From Couchioplanes caeruleus (GTDB lineage Bacteria > Actinomycetota > Actinomycetes > Mycobacteriales > Micromonosporaceae): 64,000 bases of DNA. Position 1 is the first letter of the stretch. Every line of letters starts with the position of its first letter. The notes under the pieces are model-generated. The model worked only from the letters and a program-made list of their open reading frames with translations, did not search any database and was not told the DNA's origin. The translations under genes were made by a program, and so were the position numbers. Below are positions 16,014-26,033 of the stretch, piece by piece. The stretch is taken from the NCBI RefSeq assembly GCF_023499255.1, contig NZ_CP092183.1:7498501-7562500 (forward strand), given 5' to 3'.

Positions 16014-16964
16014 TCAGAGGTCGGCGACGTCGGCCTGCTTGGCGCGGACCGCCTCGGCGGCCTCCTTGAGGCCCGCCAGCTCGGAGTCGGTGAGCTCGGT
16101 CTCCACGACGCGGCGCACGCCGGTCGCGCCGATCTCGGCCTCGACGCCCAGGTAGACGCCCGAGATGCCGTACTCGCCGTCGACCCAGGCGCACACCGGC
16201 ATGACCGCGCCGGAGTCCTCGGCGACGGCCCGCGCCATGCGAGCCGCGGCAGCCGACGGGGCGTAGTACGCCGAGCCGGTCTTCAGCAGCGCGACGACCT
16301 CGGCACCACCGTTACGGGTACGGGTAACCAGCTCCTCGACCTTGTCGGCCGGCAGCAGGTCGGTGAGCGGCTTGCCGTTGACCGTGGACTTCGACGGCAC
16401 CGGCACCATCGTGTCGCCGTGCGAGCCCAGCGTCAGCGTCTTCACGCCGCCGACCGGGACCTTGAGCTCCTCGGCGACGAAGTTCGTGAAGCGGGCCGAG
16501 TCGAGCATGCCGGCCTGGCCGAGCACCCGGTTCTTCGGGAACTGCGTGGCGATCTGGGCCAGCGCGGTCATCTCGTCGAGCGGGTTCGAGACGACGATGA
16601 CGACGGCGTTGGGGGCGTACTTGGCGACGTTCTCGGCGACCTGGCGGACGATCTTGGCGTTGACGCCGAGCAGGTCCATGCGGCTCATGCCGGGCTTGCG
16701 CGGCAGGCCGGCCGTGATCACGACGACGTCGGAGCCCTCGATGGCCTCGTAACCCTCGCCGTTCGGGCCGGTCGTGGCGCCGACGATCTTGGTCTCGAAG
16801 CCCTCGATCGGGCGCGACTGGTTGAGGTCGAGCGCGAGGCCCTCCGGCTTGCCCTCGACGATGTCGGTGAGCACCACGGTCTCGAAGATGTCGTACTCGG
16901 CCAGACGCTGTGCGGTCGTGGACCCGTAGAAACCGGCGCCTACGACGGTGACCTTCTTGCCCAT
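16014..16964 (-). CDS. mdh: Malate dehydrogenase (LDH-like type)
   Basis: 316 residues. The Rossmann NAD-binding loop VGAGFYGSTTAQ is at 8-19, the substrate Arg region AGLPRKPGMSR at 85-95, and catalytic His 182 in GSHGDTMVP. The length and Arg-rich mobile loop match the lactate-dehydrogenase-like malate dehydrogenases of many bacteria, not the mitochondrial type. It oxidises malate to oxaloacetate in the TCA cycle. The gene appears monocistronic, with a strong terminator behind it and a ~100-bp gap to the upstream pentapeptide-repeat gene. Confidence 0.95.
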   Translation of the reverse strand: MGKKVTVVGAGFYGSTTAQRLAEYDIFETVVLTDIVEGKPEGLALDLNQSRPIEGFETKIVGATTGPNGEGYEAIEGSDVVVITAGLPRKPGMSRMDLLGVNAKIVRQVAENVAKYAPNAVVIVVSNPLDEMTALAQIATQFPKNRVLGQAGMLDSARFTNFVAEELKVPVGGVKTLTLGSHGDTMVPVPSKSTVNGKPLTDLLPADKVEELVTRTRNGGAEVVALLKTGSAYYAPSAAAARMARAVAEDSGAVMPVCAWVDGEYGISGVYLGVEAEIGATGVRRVVETELTDSELAGLKEAAEAVRAKQADVADL

Positions 16965-17066
16965 GCTCTCACTCCCAGTCCGCGGGACGGTTTTTCCGGA
17001 CCGTATCAGTCGGTTAACGGCGCATTACCCGGCAGGTCCGCCCGGCGGGACATAGGCCACTCGCGT

Positions 17067-17666
17067 TCAGCCGAGGATCGCTCCGTAGGCCTGCGCGACC
17101 AGCCCGGCCTGCGAGATGTCGATCTTCGCCCCGGTGAGGTCCACCTCCCGCAACGCCACTCCGTCGAGGTCCGCGCCGCGCAGGTCGGCACCCTTGAGCA
17201 CCGCATCCTTCAGCCGTGCGTAGGAGAGGTCCGCGCCGCGCAGATCGACCCGGGTGAGGTTCGCGCCCTCGAAGTCGGCCTCCCGCAGCCGCAGCCCGCC
17301 CAGCTTCGCTGCGGTCAGGTTCTGCCCGCGCAGCGACACGAACCCCCAGTCCCCGCCGTCGACCGTCAGCGGCCGCAACGAGCAGTCGAGGAACTGGGCG
17401 CCGGTGAGCTTGCAGCCGGTCAGCGTCGCGTCGAAGAACGAGCAGCGGCGCAGGCGGGACTGGATGATCGCGCAGGTCGTCAGCTCGGCGGCGTTGAAGC
17501 GGACGTTGCCGAACTCGCAGTGCCGGAACGTGCAGCCGGTCAGGCGCGCCTCCGACCAGTCGACGTCGTGGAACGCGCAGTCCTCGTAGACCGCGCGTTC
17601 CACCTCCGCCAGCGCCCAGTCCTTACCGGAGAAGGTCTCGTTGCGGACGACCTCGACGTCGGACAC
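17067..17666 (-). CDS. Pentapeptide-repeat protein
   Basis: 199 residues. Two blocks of A(D/N)LxX pentapeptides are visible: an N-terminal, Cys/Phe-rich block (CAFHDVDWSEARLTGCTF, about 30-105) and a C-terminal canonical block (LREADFEGANLTRVDLRGAD, about 125-180). These fold as a right-handed quadrilateral beta helix. Some members mimic DNA and bind gyrase (MfpA/Qnr), but this one lacks an obvious match to those and its role is unknown. It begins one base after the purH stop on the same strand, so it is co-transcribed with purN-purH. Confidence 0.88.
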   Translation of the reverse strand: MSDVEVVRNETFSGKDWALAEVERAVYEDCAFHDVDWSEARLTGCTFRHCEFGNVRFNAAELTTCAIIQSRLRRCSFFDATLTGCKLTGAQFLDCSLRPLTVDGGDWGFVSLRGQNLTAAKLGGLRLREADFEGANLTRVDLRGADLSYARLKDAVLKGADLRGADLDGVALREVDLTGAKIDISQAGLVAQAYGAILG

Positions 17667-17667
17667 G

Positions 17668-19221
17668 TCAGTGGTAGAAGTGCCGCGTACCGGTGAGGTA
17701 GACGGTCAGGCCCGCCTTCTCCGCCGCCTCGATCACCAGGTTGTCCCGGATCGAACCGCCGGGCTGGACCACGGCCTTCACGCCGGCCGCGATCAGCACC
17801 TCGAGGCCGTCGGGGAACGGGAAGAACGCGTCCGAGGCCGCCACGCTGCCCTTCGCCCGGTCCGCGCCGGCGCGGTTGACCGCCAGGTGGGCCGAGTCGA
17901 CGCGGTTGACCTGGCCCATGCCGACGCCGACCGTGGCGCCGTCGTGGGCGAGCAGGATCGCGTTGCTCTTCACCGAGCGGACAGCGCGCCAGGCGAAGGC
18001 CAGGTCACGCAGGTCCTCCGGCGAGGCCGCCGGGCCGGTGGCGAGCGTCCAGTTGGCCGGGTCGTCGCCCTCCGCGTCGATCCGGTCGGACACCTGCACC
18101 AGCACGCCGCCGCCGATCTGCTTCACCTCGGCGGACGGCGGGTTCCAGGCCGGCGCGACCAGCACGCGCAGGTTCTTCTTCTCCTGGAAGACCGCCAGCG
18201 CGTCCGGTGCGTACGACGGCGCGACGATGACCTCGGTGAAGATGCCGTCGAGCTGCTGAGCGAGCTCGAGCGTCACCTCCCGGTTGACCGCGATGACCCC
18301 GCCGAACGCCGACACGGGGTCGCACGCGTGCGCCTTGCGGTGCGCCTCGGCCACGTCCGCGCCGATCGCGATGCCGCACGGGTTGGCGTGCTTGATGATC
18401 GCGACGCAGGGGTCGGTGAAGTCGTTGGCGCTGCGCCACGCGGCATCCGCGTCGACGTAGTTGTTGTACGACATCTCCTTGCCGTGCAACTGCTGCGCCT
18501 GAGCGAGACCGGCCGGCGCGTTCGGGTCCACGTAAAGGGCGGCCTGCTGGTGCGGGTTCTCGCCGTAGCGCAGCGCGTTCTCCCGCTTGAGCGCCAGCCC
18601 GGTGAACTCCGGCCACTCGGACGCGGCGAGGGTCGTGGCACACCAGTTGGCCACGGCGACGTCGTACTCGGCGATGTCGGCGAAGGCGCGAGCGGCGAGC
18701 AGCTTGCGCTGCGTCAGCGTGAAACCGCCGTCCTTCACGGCCTCCAGGACCAGCGGGTACGCCGACACGGACGTGACCACCGCGACGGAGGGGTGGTTCT
18801 TCGCCGCCGCCCGGACCATCGCGGGGCCGCCGATGTCGATCTGCTCGACACACTCGTCCACGCTCGCGCCCGACGCGACCGTCTGCGTGAACGGGTACAG
18901 GTTGCTGACGAGCAGGTCGAACGGCTGGACCTCCAGCTCGGCCAGCTGCTGCTCGTGCGCCGGCAGCCGCAGGTCGGCGAGCAGGCCCGCGTGCACCTTC
19001 GGGTGCAGCGTCTTCACCCGGCCGTCGAGGCACTCCGGAAAGCCGGTGAGCTCCTCGACACGGGTCACCGGCACGCCGGCGCCCTCGACGGTCGACGCGG
19101 TGGAACCGGTCGAGACGATCTGCACCCCGGCGGCGTGCAGGGCCTGGGCGAGCTCCACGAGGCCCGACTTGTCGTACACGCTCAGCAGCGCCCGCTTGAT
19201 CGGGCGGCGACCGTCGCTCAT
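17668..19221 (-). CDS. purH: Bifunctional AICAR transformylase/IMP cyclohydrolase
   Basis: 517 residues, the normal length. The N-terminal MGS-like IMP cyclohydrolase domain (about 1-140) begins [21 protein letters not shown]. The AICAR transformylase domain has [13 protein letters not shown] around 285 and the C-terminal GGSIRDN substrate loop. The enzyme performs the last two steps of IMP synthesis in the cytoplasm. The start overlaps the purN end by four bases, so the two folate-dependent transformylases of purine synthesis are coupled. Confidence 0.96.
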   Translation of the reverse strand: MSDGRRPIKRALLSVYDKSGLVELAQALHAAGVQIVSTGSTASTVEGAGVPVTRVEELTGFPECLDGRVKTLHPKVHAGLLADLRLPAHEQQLAELEVQPFDLLVSNLYPFTQTVASGASVDECVEQIDIGGPAMVRAAAKNHPSVAVVTSVSAYPLVLEAVKDGGFTLTQRKLLAARAFADIAEYDVAVANWCATTLAASEWPEFTGLALKRENALRYGENPHQQAALYVDPNAPAGLAQAQQLHGKEMSYNNYVDADAAWRSANDFTDPCVAIIKHANPCGIAIGADVAEAHRKAHACDPVSAFGGVIAVNREVTLELAQQLDGIFTEVIVAPSYAPDALAVFQEKKNLRVLVAPAWNPPSAEVKQIGGGVLVQVSDRIDAEGDDPANWTLATGPAASPEDLRDLAFAWRAVRSVKSNAILLAHDGATVGVGMGQVNRVDSAHLAVNRAGADRAKGSVAASDAFFPFPDGLEVLIAAGVKAVVQPGGSIRDNLVIEAAEKAGLTVYLTGTRHFYH

Positions 19222-19835
19222 GGGATGGTGACCTTCCTGTCCGTGATGGTCCAGCCCTCGCGGACCAGCCGGCCGACCTGCTCGACGAGCTGCCGGCGCT
19301 CGGCCTCCTTGATCCGCTCGGTCAGCGTCTCCTCCGTGTCGTCGTCGAGCACGGGGACGCTGACCTGGGCGATGATGGGTCCGGTGTCGACGCCGGCATC
19401 GACGAAGAACAGCGTCGCGCCGGCGATCTTCACCCCGTACGCGAGGGCGTCACGCGGGCCGTGGATGCCCGGGAACGCCGGCAGCAGCGCGTTGTGCGTG
19501 TTGACGTACCGGTCGCCGAACGCGTCGAGGAACTGCTTGCCGACAAGCTTGAGGAACCCGGCCGAGATGACCAGGTCCGGCTCGTACTCGGCGACGTGCG
19601 CGGTCAGGGCGGCGTCCCAGTCGTCACGCGTCGGGTACGCCTTGACGGAGTCCACGAACGTGGGAACTCCAGCGGCGGCGGCACGGTCGAGGCCGGCGAT
19701 GCCGTCCCGGTCCGCCCCGACGGCGACGACCTTCGCGCCGTACGCGGGATCCGCGGCGGCGTCGAGCAGGGCCTGCAGGTTGCTGCCGGAGCCGGAGACG
19801 AGGACGACCAGGCGGGCGGGCGCGGGGTCTGTCAC
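19218..19835 (-). CDS. purN: Phosphoribosylglycinamide formyltransferase (GART)
   Basis: 205 residues. [16 protein letters not shown] (11-26) is the GAR phosphate loop, and the catalytic Asn-His-Asp set appears in [16 protein letters not shown] (about 112) and [11 protein letters not shown] (about 145). It transfers formyl from 10-formyl-THF to GAR in purine synthesis. First gene of the purN-purH-pentapeptide operon. The 280-bp gap upstream to the divergent gene at 20117 has no feature I can name with confidence. Confidence 0.95.
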   Translation of the reverse strand: MTDPAPARLVVLVSGSGSNLQALLDAAADPAYGAKVVAVGADRDGIAGLDRAAAAGVPTFVDSVKAYPTRDDWDAALTAHVAEYEPDLVISAGFLKLVGKQFLDAFGDRYVNTHNALLPAFPGIHGPRDALAYGVKIAGATLFFVDAGVDTGPIIAQVSVPVLDDDTEETLTERIKEAERRQLVEQVGRLVREGWTITDRKVTIP

Positions 19836-20116
19836 CCGAGCACCCTATCGTCGCGCCCCGGCCCAGCCGAATTCGGGCCGAGCGCCGCCGCACCCGGCCG
19901 GAGCTGTGCCGCGAAGCGGCGTAGCCACGCCGGGAAACGGCCAGGACGGCACCGCGCCGCCACGCGATCGGGGCCGCGCCGGGAGACACGGTTCGTGACG
20001 TGGACAGCGAAAACACCTGATCATCGGTTAGGCTGCGGGCCGCTCACGCGATGGTCCGCGTGCGCATGGATTGCACACCCCCCGCCTGAGCGCGGAATTA
20101 TCTGGAGGATTCGCCC

Positions 20117-20383
20117 GTGACGCCACCGCCCTACTACGGACAGCAGCCGCCGCCCGCCGCGGGCAACGACAAGACGACGCTCTGGGGTGTCCTGGGCATC
20201 GTCTTCGCGTTCTGCTGCTGGCCGCTCGGCATCGTCTTCGGTGTGCTGAGCCTGCTCGAGGCCCGCAAGGTCGGCAAGCAGCCGACCCTGGCCTACGTGA
20301 CCTTCGGCATCATCGTGCTGGCCCTGATCGTGAACATCATCCTGGCCGCGACCGGCGCGCTGTCGAACCTGACCTCGCCCTGA
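20117..20383 (+). CDS. DUF4190-type small membrane protein
   Basis: 88 residues from GTG 20117, with TGGAGG eight bases upstream. A short Pro/Gln/Tyr-rich cytoplasmic start (TPPPYYGQQPPP) is followed by two hydrophobic helices (WGVLGIVFAFCCWPLGIVFG and YVTFGIIVLALIVNIILAA) joined by a basic loop LEARKVGKQP. This is the DUF4190 architecture, very common in actinobacteria and of unknown function. It is transcribed divergently from purN and ended by a hairpin at 20399-20434. Confidence 0.85.
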   Translation: MTPPPYYGQQPPPAAGNDKTTLWGVLGIVFAFCCWPLGIVFGVLSLLEARKVGKQPTLAYVTFGIIVLALIVNIILAATGALSNLTSP

Positions 20384-20398
20384 TCTCTCAAGGGCCCG

Positions 20399-20434
20399 CG
20401 ACGGGCGTTCCGGCTCCGGCCGGGACGCCCGTCG
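20399..20434 (+). terminator. Terminator after the DUF4190 gene
   Basis: CGACGGGCGTTCCGG (20399-20413) and CCGGGACGCCCGTCG (20420-20434) pair over 15 bp with one G-T, loop CTCCGG. It starts 16 bp after the stop codon. Confidence 0.8.
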
Positions 20435-20474
20435 TCCATTTCAGCCCACTCCCCCGGCAGCCAACCGACGCGCT

Positions 20475-20621
20475 CCACCCCGACGCGGCGCAGCGCAGCT
20501 CGGCTCAGCGCGACCCGGCGCGGCAGAACGGCGCGACGTGCCCCCCGCCGCAACCCGGCGCGACGCGACCGAGCGCGGCGGAACCGCCGGCGCGTGACCC
20601 CGCGCCACCCCGACGCGGCGC
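20475..20621. repeat. GC-rich low-complexity spacer with a 17-bp direct repeat
   Basis: The spacer before the DUF6350 stop is rich in GGCGCGACG-type words. The 17-mer CCACCCCGACGCGGCGC occurs at 20475-20491 and again at 20605-20621. No gene is supported here. Confidence 0.5.
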
Positions 20622-20643
20622 GACGCACCGACTGGCCGCAGGC

Positions 20644-22377
20644 CTACTTGTGATGGACCGGCGCCCGGAACGCCCGTCCCGCCGCCGCGCCGATGCACGC
20701 CGACACCCCGACCACCACCGTCGCGATGAAACCGACCTGCCACGGCACCGGCCCGATCTCCGCCATCCTGCCGCTGCCCAGCGGCCCGCCTGACAGCCAC
20801 GACAGGATGCCCAGCACCAGGCCCGCCACCGGACCGGCGATCGCTGCGGATGCGAGCACCAGATGCCAGGCCGGTTCCACCGGGGCGGGTTCGCCGGGCT
20901 GGGACGGGTGGCGGCCGTCGACCAGGTGCCCGTCCACCACGTGATGGACGCCCATCAGCCGTCGGGTCAGCAGCCAGCCCGCGGCCATCGCCGCGAGGAC
21001 CGGTACCGCGAGCAGGGCAGCGCCGCTCGCGCCCATCGGGCCGTTGGGCAGGCCCGCCAGCAGCGGCAGTGTCGGCAGGGGGCCGACGGTCAGCTCGGTC
21101 AGGCGTACGGCGGAGTCGGTGCCGAGCAGGAATCCCGGGCCGAGCAGGTACGCCGCCGCCCACACCACGCCGTTGGCCCCGTACGCCAGGCTGACCAGGG
21201 TGATGCCCGCCTGCCCCGCCACCCCGGTGCGGTACGCGCCGATCATGTCGGCCGCCTGGCCCCCGCCGATCGCGACCGACAGGCCGGCGAACGCGGCCCC
21301 GGCGGCGAGGATCAGCAGGGCCGCGACGACGCCGGTACGCAGGCCGTGCCGCAGCGGCGGCGGCATGCGGCGGGCGACGACGACGAGGGCTTCCGTGCTG
21401 CGCAGGGAGCCGATGAGGGAGAAGACCAGCCCGGCCAGGAAGAGGTGGAGCGCGGCGCGGCCGGGGCTCACCGCGGTGCCGCGGCCGTCGACCACGAGGG
21501 CCGCCAGCGTGCCGAGGATTCCGTACGCGATCCCGATCGTGGCCGCGACCAGCAGCGCGGCCCGCGGCGAACCGCTGCGCCGGGCCCCGATGGCACGGGT
21601 GACGTGCAGCCCGGCGCGGTTGAGCCGCCACCCGGCGAGCAGCGTCAGCAGCAGCGGCGCGAGGCCGAGCGGGCCGATGGACGTGCCGATCGGTACGCCG
21701 TGCCCGAGCAGCCACCCGGCAAGCCCGGCATGGGCGGCGCCGCCGAGCCCGCCCTGCCCCTCGAGTGTGCGGGCGAGCCCGATGACCGCCGCCACGGGCA
21801 CGTACGACAGCAGCGCGGCCCACAAGGTCGCGAACGCCGCGGCGACCGGGAGGGGTGCCCGCCGGCTTCTGTACTCGGCGGGGCGGCGCTGACCGGGAAG
21901 CTTGACCGTCTGGTGATTACGCGGGTCGACGCGGACCGTGGGCCGGTTCCGCGGATCGATCCCGACGGTGGCGTGCTCGCCCCCCGCCCCGGAACCGGCG
22001 GACGCCGAACCGTCCCTGGCCGAGCCACCCCCGCCGGCAGGACCGCCCGTCCCGCCCCCGCCGGCAGGACCGGGCGTGGCGGGCCGGACGCCGATCGAGA
22101 CGGTCTCCCGGGCGATGGCGAAGTCGTCGTCGTCAGCGTCGTCCCCACGCAGCGGCGCAGCGGCCCCGGACCGCGACGCCCCGGAACTGGCCGGGCCGGA
22201 ACGGGCCGCCCCAGAACGGGCCGGGCCGGAACTCGCCGGGCCGGAACTCGCCGGGCCCGACGGCGCGCCGGGGTCGGTTCGCGGGCCGCGGGCAGCGTCG
22301 TCGGTGGCCTCGGCGGCCTCGACGGGGTCCCCCGAGCCGGCGGGTCGACCGTCGGGACGGTCGGGTGTGGTCGGCAT
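20644..22377 (-). CDS. DUF6350 family multi-pass membrane protein
   Basis: 577 residues from ATG 22377 (a TTG two codons upstream is an alternative). The first ~170 residues are disordered and polar, with an ASSGP/ARSGP-type repeat (about 40-75), an acidic DDADDDDF patch and TVRVDPRNHQTVKLPG. About eleven hydrophobic helices follow. The DUF6350 core (RAPLPVAAAFATLWAALLSY and onward) is recognised from its shape and from its standard actinobacterial location between the succinyl-CoA synthetase and purN genes. It has been annotated as a cell-division-linked membrane protein in relatives, but its function is not established. Confidence 0.8.
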   Translation of the reverse strand: MPTTPDRPDGRPAGSGDPVEAAEATDDAARGPRTDPGAPSGPASSGPASSGPARSGAARSGPASSGASRSGAAAPLRGDDADDDDFAIARETVSIGVRPATPGPAGGGGTGGPAGGGGSARDGSASAGSGAGGEHATVGIDPRNRPTVRVDPRNHQTVKLPGQRRPAEYRSRRAPLPVAAAFATLWAALLSYVPVAAVIGLARTLEGQGGLGGAAHAGLAGWLLGHGVPIGTSIGPLGLAPLLLTLLAGWRLNRAGLHVTRAIGARRSGSPRAALLVAATIGIAYGILGTLAALVVDGRGTAVSPGRAALHLFLAGLVFSLIGSLRSTEALVVVARRMPPPLRHGLRTGVVAALLILAAGAAFAGLSVAIGGGQAADMIGAYRTGVAGQAGITLVSLAYGANGVVWAAAYLLGPGFLLGTDSAVRLTELTVGPLPTLPLLAGLPNGPMGASGAALLAVPVLAAMAAGWLLTRRLMGVHHVVDGHLVDGRHPSQPGEPAPVEPAWHLVLASAAIAGPVAGLVLGILSWLSGGPLGSGRMAEIGPVPWQVGFIATVVVGVSACIGAAAGRAFRAPVHHK

Positions 22378-22589
22378 CGCCAACTACTTTTCCACGCCGG
22401 GCGGCCTGCGGCGACGCGAAAACCGCGACGCGCCGCCACGCAGCGTCGAAACAGCCCCGCACGACGACGCGCCGCCGGCCGGAGCCGCCGACGCAGCGCC
22501 ACCGCGTCCCGGAACGACCGGATACGGCGACGCGCCGCCGAGCGGACCCGGCAGGTCCGTGCGGCGGCGCGTGCGTGGCCGTACCAAGA

Positions 22590-23471
22590 TCAGCTCATGA
22601 CCTCGCGCATGAGGCGCGCGGTCTCGCTCGGCGTCTTGCCGACCTTGACGCCGGCGGCCTCGAGGGCCGCCTTCTTGGCGTCCGCCGTGCCGGCCGAGCC
22701 GGAGATGATCGCGCCCGCGTGGCCCATGGTCTTGCCGGGCGGCGCGGTGAAGCCGGCGATGTAGCCGATGACCGGCTTGGTCACGTTCGCCTTGATGAAC
22801 TCGGCCGCGCGCTCCTCGGCGTCACCGCCGATCTCACCGATCATCACGATCGCGTCGGTCTCCGGGTCGTCCTGGAACGCCTTGAGCGCGTCGATGTGGG
22901 TGGTGCCGATGATCGGGTCGCCGCCGATGCCCACGCACGTCGAGAAGCCGAAGTCGCGCAGCTCGTACATGAGCTGGTAGGTCAGCGTGCCGCTCTTGGA
23001 CACCAGGCCGATGCGGCCCGCCGGGGTGATGTCGGCCGGGATGATGCCCGCATTGGACGCGCCGGGCGACGCGATGCCGGGGCAGTTCGGGCCGATGATG
23101 CGGGTCTTCTGCCCCTGGGCGATGTTGTGCGCCCAGAACGCCGCGGAGTCCTGCACCGGTACGCCCTCGGTGATCACCACGGCGAGCGGGATCTCCGCGT
23201 CGATGGCCTCGAGCACGGCGGCCTTGGTGAACGCCGGCGGGACGAAGATCACCGACACGTCCGCGCCGGTCTCCTTCATGGCCTCGCCGACGGAGGCGAA
23301 CACCGGCAGCGAGGTGCCGTCGAAGTCCACCGTCGTGCCGGCCTTGCGCGGGTTCACGCCGCCGACCACGTTGGTGCCCGCGGCGAGCATGCGGCGGGTG
23401 TGCTTCGAACCCTCGGAGCCGGTCATGCCCTGGACGATGACCTTGGAGCCCTTGGTGAGCCAGATAGCCAT
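22590..23471 (-). CDS. sucD: Succinyl-CoA synthetase, alpha subunit
   Basis: 293 residues from ATG 23471 (the product starts [15 protein letters not shown]). The phosphorylated His 251 lies in [14 protein letters not shown], the CoA-binding domain occupies the N-terminal ~120 residues ([17 protein letters not shown]) and [10 protein letters not shown] is the CoA site. With SucC it interconverts succinyl-CoA and succinate with substrate-level phosphorylation in the TCA cycle. It begins four bases after the sucC stop, a standard sucCD operon. Confidence 0.96.
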   Translation of the reverse strand: MAIWLTKGSKVIVQGMTGSEGSKHTRRMLAAGTNVVGGVNPRKAGTTVDFDGTSLPVFASVGEAMKETGADVSVIFVPPAFTKAAVLEAIDAEIPLAVVITEGVPVQDSAAFWAHNIAQGQKTRIIGPNCPGIASPGASNAGIIPADITPAGRIGLVSKSGTLTYQLMYELRDFGFSTCVGIGGDPIIGTTHIDALKAFQDDPETDAIVMIGEIGGDAEERAAEFIKANVTKPVIGYIAGFTAPPGKTMGHAGAIISGSAGTADAKKAALEAAGVKVGKTPSETARLMREVMS

Positions 23472-23475
23472 GTCG

Positions 23476-24654
23476 TCACTTCCCCGCAGCCGCGAGCTCG
23501 GCGGCACGCTCGGCCGCACCGTCCATCGTGTCGACCCGCTCGACGAGCGGGTTGTTCGCCGAGTCCAGGATCGCCCGGCCGGCCTCGGCGTTGTTGCCGT
23601 CGAGGCGGACCACGAGCGGCTTGGAGACGGCCTCCCCGCGCTCGCCGAGCAGGGCGAGGGCCTGGATGATGCCGTTGGCGACCTCGTCGCAGGCGGTGAT
23701 GCCGCCGAAGACGTTGACGAACACCGACTTGACCGACGGGTCGCCGAGCACGATCTCGAGGCCGTTCGCCATCACCTGGGCGCTGGCGCCGCCGCCGATG
23801 TCGAGGAAGTTGGCCGGCTTGACGCCGCCGTGCGCCTCACCGGCGTACGCGACCACGTCGAGCGTCGACATGACCAGGCCCGCGCCGTTGCCGATGATGC
23901 CGACCTCGCCGTCGAGCTTGACGTAGTTGAGGTTCTTCTCCTTGGCGGCCTGCTCCAGCGGGTCGACCGCGGACTGGTCCACCAGCGCCTCGTGGTCGGG
24001 GTGACGGAAGCCGGCGTTCTCGTCCAGGGTGATCTTCGCGTCGAGCAGCAGCACCCGGCCGTCGCCGACCTTGGCGAGCGGGTTGACCTCGACCAGCGTG
24101 GCGTCCTCGGCCACGAAGGCCTGCCACAGCTTCTGCGCGATCTCGACGATCTGCTCGGACACCTCGGCCGGGAACTGCGCCGCGGTGACGATCTCCCGGG
24201 CCTTGGCCTCGGTGACGCCCTCGTTCGCGTCGACAGCGATCTTCGCGACCTTGTCCGGCTGCTCCTCGGCGACCGTCTCGATCTCCATGCCGCCGGCGAC
24301 GCTGGCGATGCAGAGGAAGGTGCGGTTGGCCCGGTCCAGCAGGTAGGAAAAGTAGTACTCCTCCTGGATGTCCGCGGTCTCCGCGAGCATCACCTTGTGC
24401 ACCGTGTGACCCTTGATGTCCATGCCCAGGATGTCGGTCGCGCGGGCCTCGGCCTCGTCGGCGCCGTCGGCGAGCTTGACGCCGCCGGCCTTGCCCCGGC
24501 CGCCGACCTTCACCTGCGCCTTGACGACGACCTTGCCGCCCAGGCGCTCGGCGATCGCACGCGCCTCCTGCGGGGTCTCGGCGACGCCGCCGCCCAGCAC
24601 GGGCAGCCCGTGCCGTTCGAACAGGTCGCGCCCCTGATACTCGAACAGGTCCAC
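23476..24654 (-). CDS. sucC: Succinyl-CoA synthetase, beta subunit (ADP/GDP-forming)
   Basis: 392 residues from GTG 24654, with AAGGAGA seven bases upstream; this gives the expected start [16 protein letters not shown]. An ATP-grasp domain occupies about residues 1-240 ([16 protein letters not shown] nucleotide loop, [10 protein letters not shown] metal site near 205) and the C-terminal CoA-ligase domain contains [16 protein letters not shown]. First gene of sucCD. The preceding ~970 bp carry no gene but a repeat structure. Confidence 0.96.
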   Translation of the reverse strand: MDLFEYQGRDLFERHGLPVLGGGVAETPQEARAIAERLGGKVVVKAQVKVGGRGKAGGVKLADGADEAEARATDILGMDIKGHTVHKVMLAETADIQEEYYFSYLLDRANRTFLCIASVAGGMEIETVAEEQPDKVAKIAVDANEGVTEAKAREIVTAAQFPAEVSEQIVEIAQKLWQAFVAEDATLVEVNPLAKVGDGRVLLLDAKITLDENAGFRHPDHEALVDQSAVDPLEQAAKEKNLNYVKLDGEVGIIGNGAGLVMSTLDVVAYAGEAHGGVKPANFLDIGGGASAQVMANGLEIVLGDPSVKSVFVNVFGGITACDEVANGIIQALALLGERGEAVSKPLVVRLDGNNAEAGRAILDSANNPLVERVDTMDGAAERAAELAAAGK

Positions 24655-24868
24655 GTGTCTCCTTTCGCTCGCGACGCTTGCCCCGGCAAGCCGCGTACCT
24701 GCGTCCCGACCTGTGTGCGCGGCGCGTCGTTGCGTCGCCGCCAGCGTGAGAAGAAATGTCGGCCCGGTGGTGCCAGCGGACCTCGTTTCGAAGCCTAGCC
24801 ATCGTCCCCGTGCGCGCCTCCCGGCGGGTGCGTGGTGTGCAAGAACCCACAATCAAAACCGTCCGGGG

Positions 24869-25424
24869 GGTACGCAGGACGGGGCCGCCACCCGCAGCAC
24901 CGGGGCTGGACCGCCTCCGGCGGCTACCGCGAACAGGCCGTAACCCCTCCAGGCCGTCGCCCGCCTCCGCCTGACCGGCACCTTCCGGCCGCCTCCGGCG
25001 GCCGCGAGGCCACCGACCCCCCATCGCCGTGTCCACGGGCCGACGTCCCGCAACTCCGCGCCCAGCCGACGCGGTAGCCGACGACTGCCGACGCCTCACC
25101 CCGCCGCCCAGCCGACGCGGAAGCGGAAGCGGACGGAGAACGACGGCCCTGACCCGGCCGCCCGGCTGACGGTGAGGCCGACGACCAATGACGGCCCTGA
25201 CACCGCCGCCCAGCCGACGCTGAGGCCGACGACTGACGACGGCCCCAGCCCCGCCGCCCAGCCGATGCGGAAGCCGACGACGGCCGACGGCTCACCCTCG
25301 TCGCCCAGCTGACGCGGAAGCCGGCGGCCGGGGACGGTCGGGACCCGGGAGCGGGCCGGCCGCGGTAGCCGCCGGAGGCGGTCCAGCCCCGCTGCTGCGG
25401 TCGTGAACACGGTCCTGCGTACCC
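24869..25424. repeat. Long inverted-repeat arms enclosing a tandem repeat block
   Basis: Arms 24869-24931 and 25361-25424 are inverted copies. GGGTACGCAGGAC at 24869-24881 matches GTCCTGCGTACCC at 25412-25424, and a 30-bp block at 24902-24931 is identical in reverse complement to 25361-25390 (core GGACCGCCTCCGGCGGCTAC). Between them lie ~430 bp including the 48-bp tandem repeat at 25058-25335. The whole 24655-25628 spacer has no supported gene; open frames in it simply reflect the repeats. Confidence 0.75.
25058..25335. repeat. About 5.5 imperfect tandem copies of a ~48-bp unit
   Basis: Each unit begins near CGCCGCCCAGCCGACGC and continues with GGAAGCCGACGACNNNCGACGGCCC-like sequence; copies start near 25058, 25102, 25155, 25203, 25251 and 25298. 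Units differ by substitutions and small indels. There are no CRISPR-like spacers. Confidence 0.65.
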
Positions 25425-25554
25425 GTGAAACGATCTTGAAATCCCTCGTAACCGCCCACGGAGCGCGTCGTTGAGTGTGATGTCGGAGCGCTGAGCGACG
25501 ACGAAAGCGGCCGATGCCCTGTCGGTCGAGGGGTGGCGGCGGGGCATCGTGCAT

Positions 25555-25591
25555 GAGGGGCCGGACGTGTGAGGGGTGCGTCCGGCCTCTC
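25555..25591 (-). terminator. Probable terminator after the B12-binding subunit gene
   Basis: GAGGGGCCGGACG (25555-25567) faces CGTCCGGCCTCTC (25579-25591): 13 bp with one imperfect pair and an 11-base loop, 37 bp past the stop at 25629. Confidence 0.55.
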
Positions 25592-25628
25592 CCCTTAACT
25601 CTTCGCAGTTATGCGGTGACTATTAGCG

Positions 25629-26033
25629 TCACGAAACGGGTGCGGCGACATTGGCGCGTACCCATTCGATGATGGACGCGGTCGTGGCACCCGGCGTGAA
25701 TATGCGGGCGACACCCAGCTTCTCCAGTTCGGCAATGTCGTCGGCCGGAATGATGCCGCCGCCGAATACCACGATGTCTGATGCGTCACGTTCGGCCAGG
25801 AGTTCCAGAACCCGGCGGAACAGCGTCATGTGCGCACCGGAGAGGACGGACAGGCCGATCGCGTCGGCGTCCTCCTGGACGGCGGTCTCGACGATCTGCT
25901 CGGGCGTCTGGTGCAGGCCGGTGTAGACGACCTCCATGCCGGCGTCACGCAGGGCACGGGCCACGACCTTCGCGCCCCTGTCGTGCCCGTCCAGGCCCGG
26001 CTTGGCCACCACGACCCTGATCCGTGCTTCCAT
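25629..26033 (-). CDS. icmB: Cobalamin-binding small subunit of an acyl-CoA mutase (IcmB-like)
   Basis: 134 residues from ATG 26033 (AAGGGG upstream). The B12-binding signature D15-x-H17-x-x-G20 sits in [12 protein letters not shown], and the base-off binding is completed by GLSVLSGAH and VVFGGGIIP. Free-standing proteins of this length are the small subunit of isobutyryl-CoA mutase (IcmB) or of a related (ethyl)malonyl-type mutase; the Streptomyces icmB gene also lies near sucCD. The large catalytic subunit is not in the window. A methylmalonyl-CoA mutase partner is the main alternative. Confidence 0.8.
   Translation of the reverse strand: MEARIRVVVAKPGLDGHDRGAKVVARALRDAGMEVVYTGLHQTPEQIVETAVQEDADAIGLSVLSGAHMTLFRRVLELLAERDASDIVVFGGGIIPADDIAELEKLGVARIFTPGATTASIIEWVRANVAAPVS

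Noticed and set aside
25058..25335. CRISPR array
   Set aside because: Units are contiguous and imperfect with no unique spacers, and no cas genes are nearby. The same holds for the arrays at 27350, 40124, 49641 and 50494.
24924..25554. Open frames of 150-207 residues in the spacer upstream of sucC
   Set aside because: Their periodic sequences come from the 48-bp tandem repeat; there is no ribosome site or domain.
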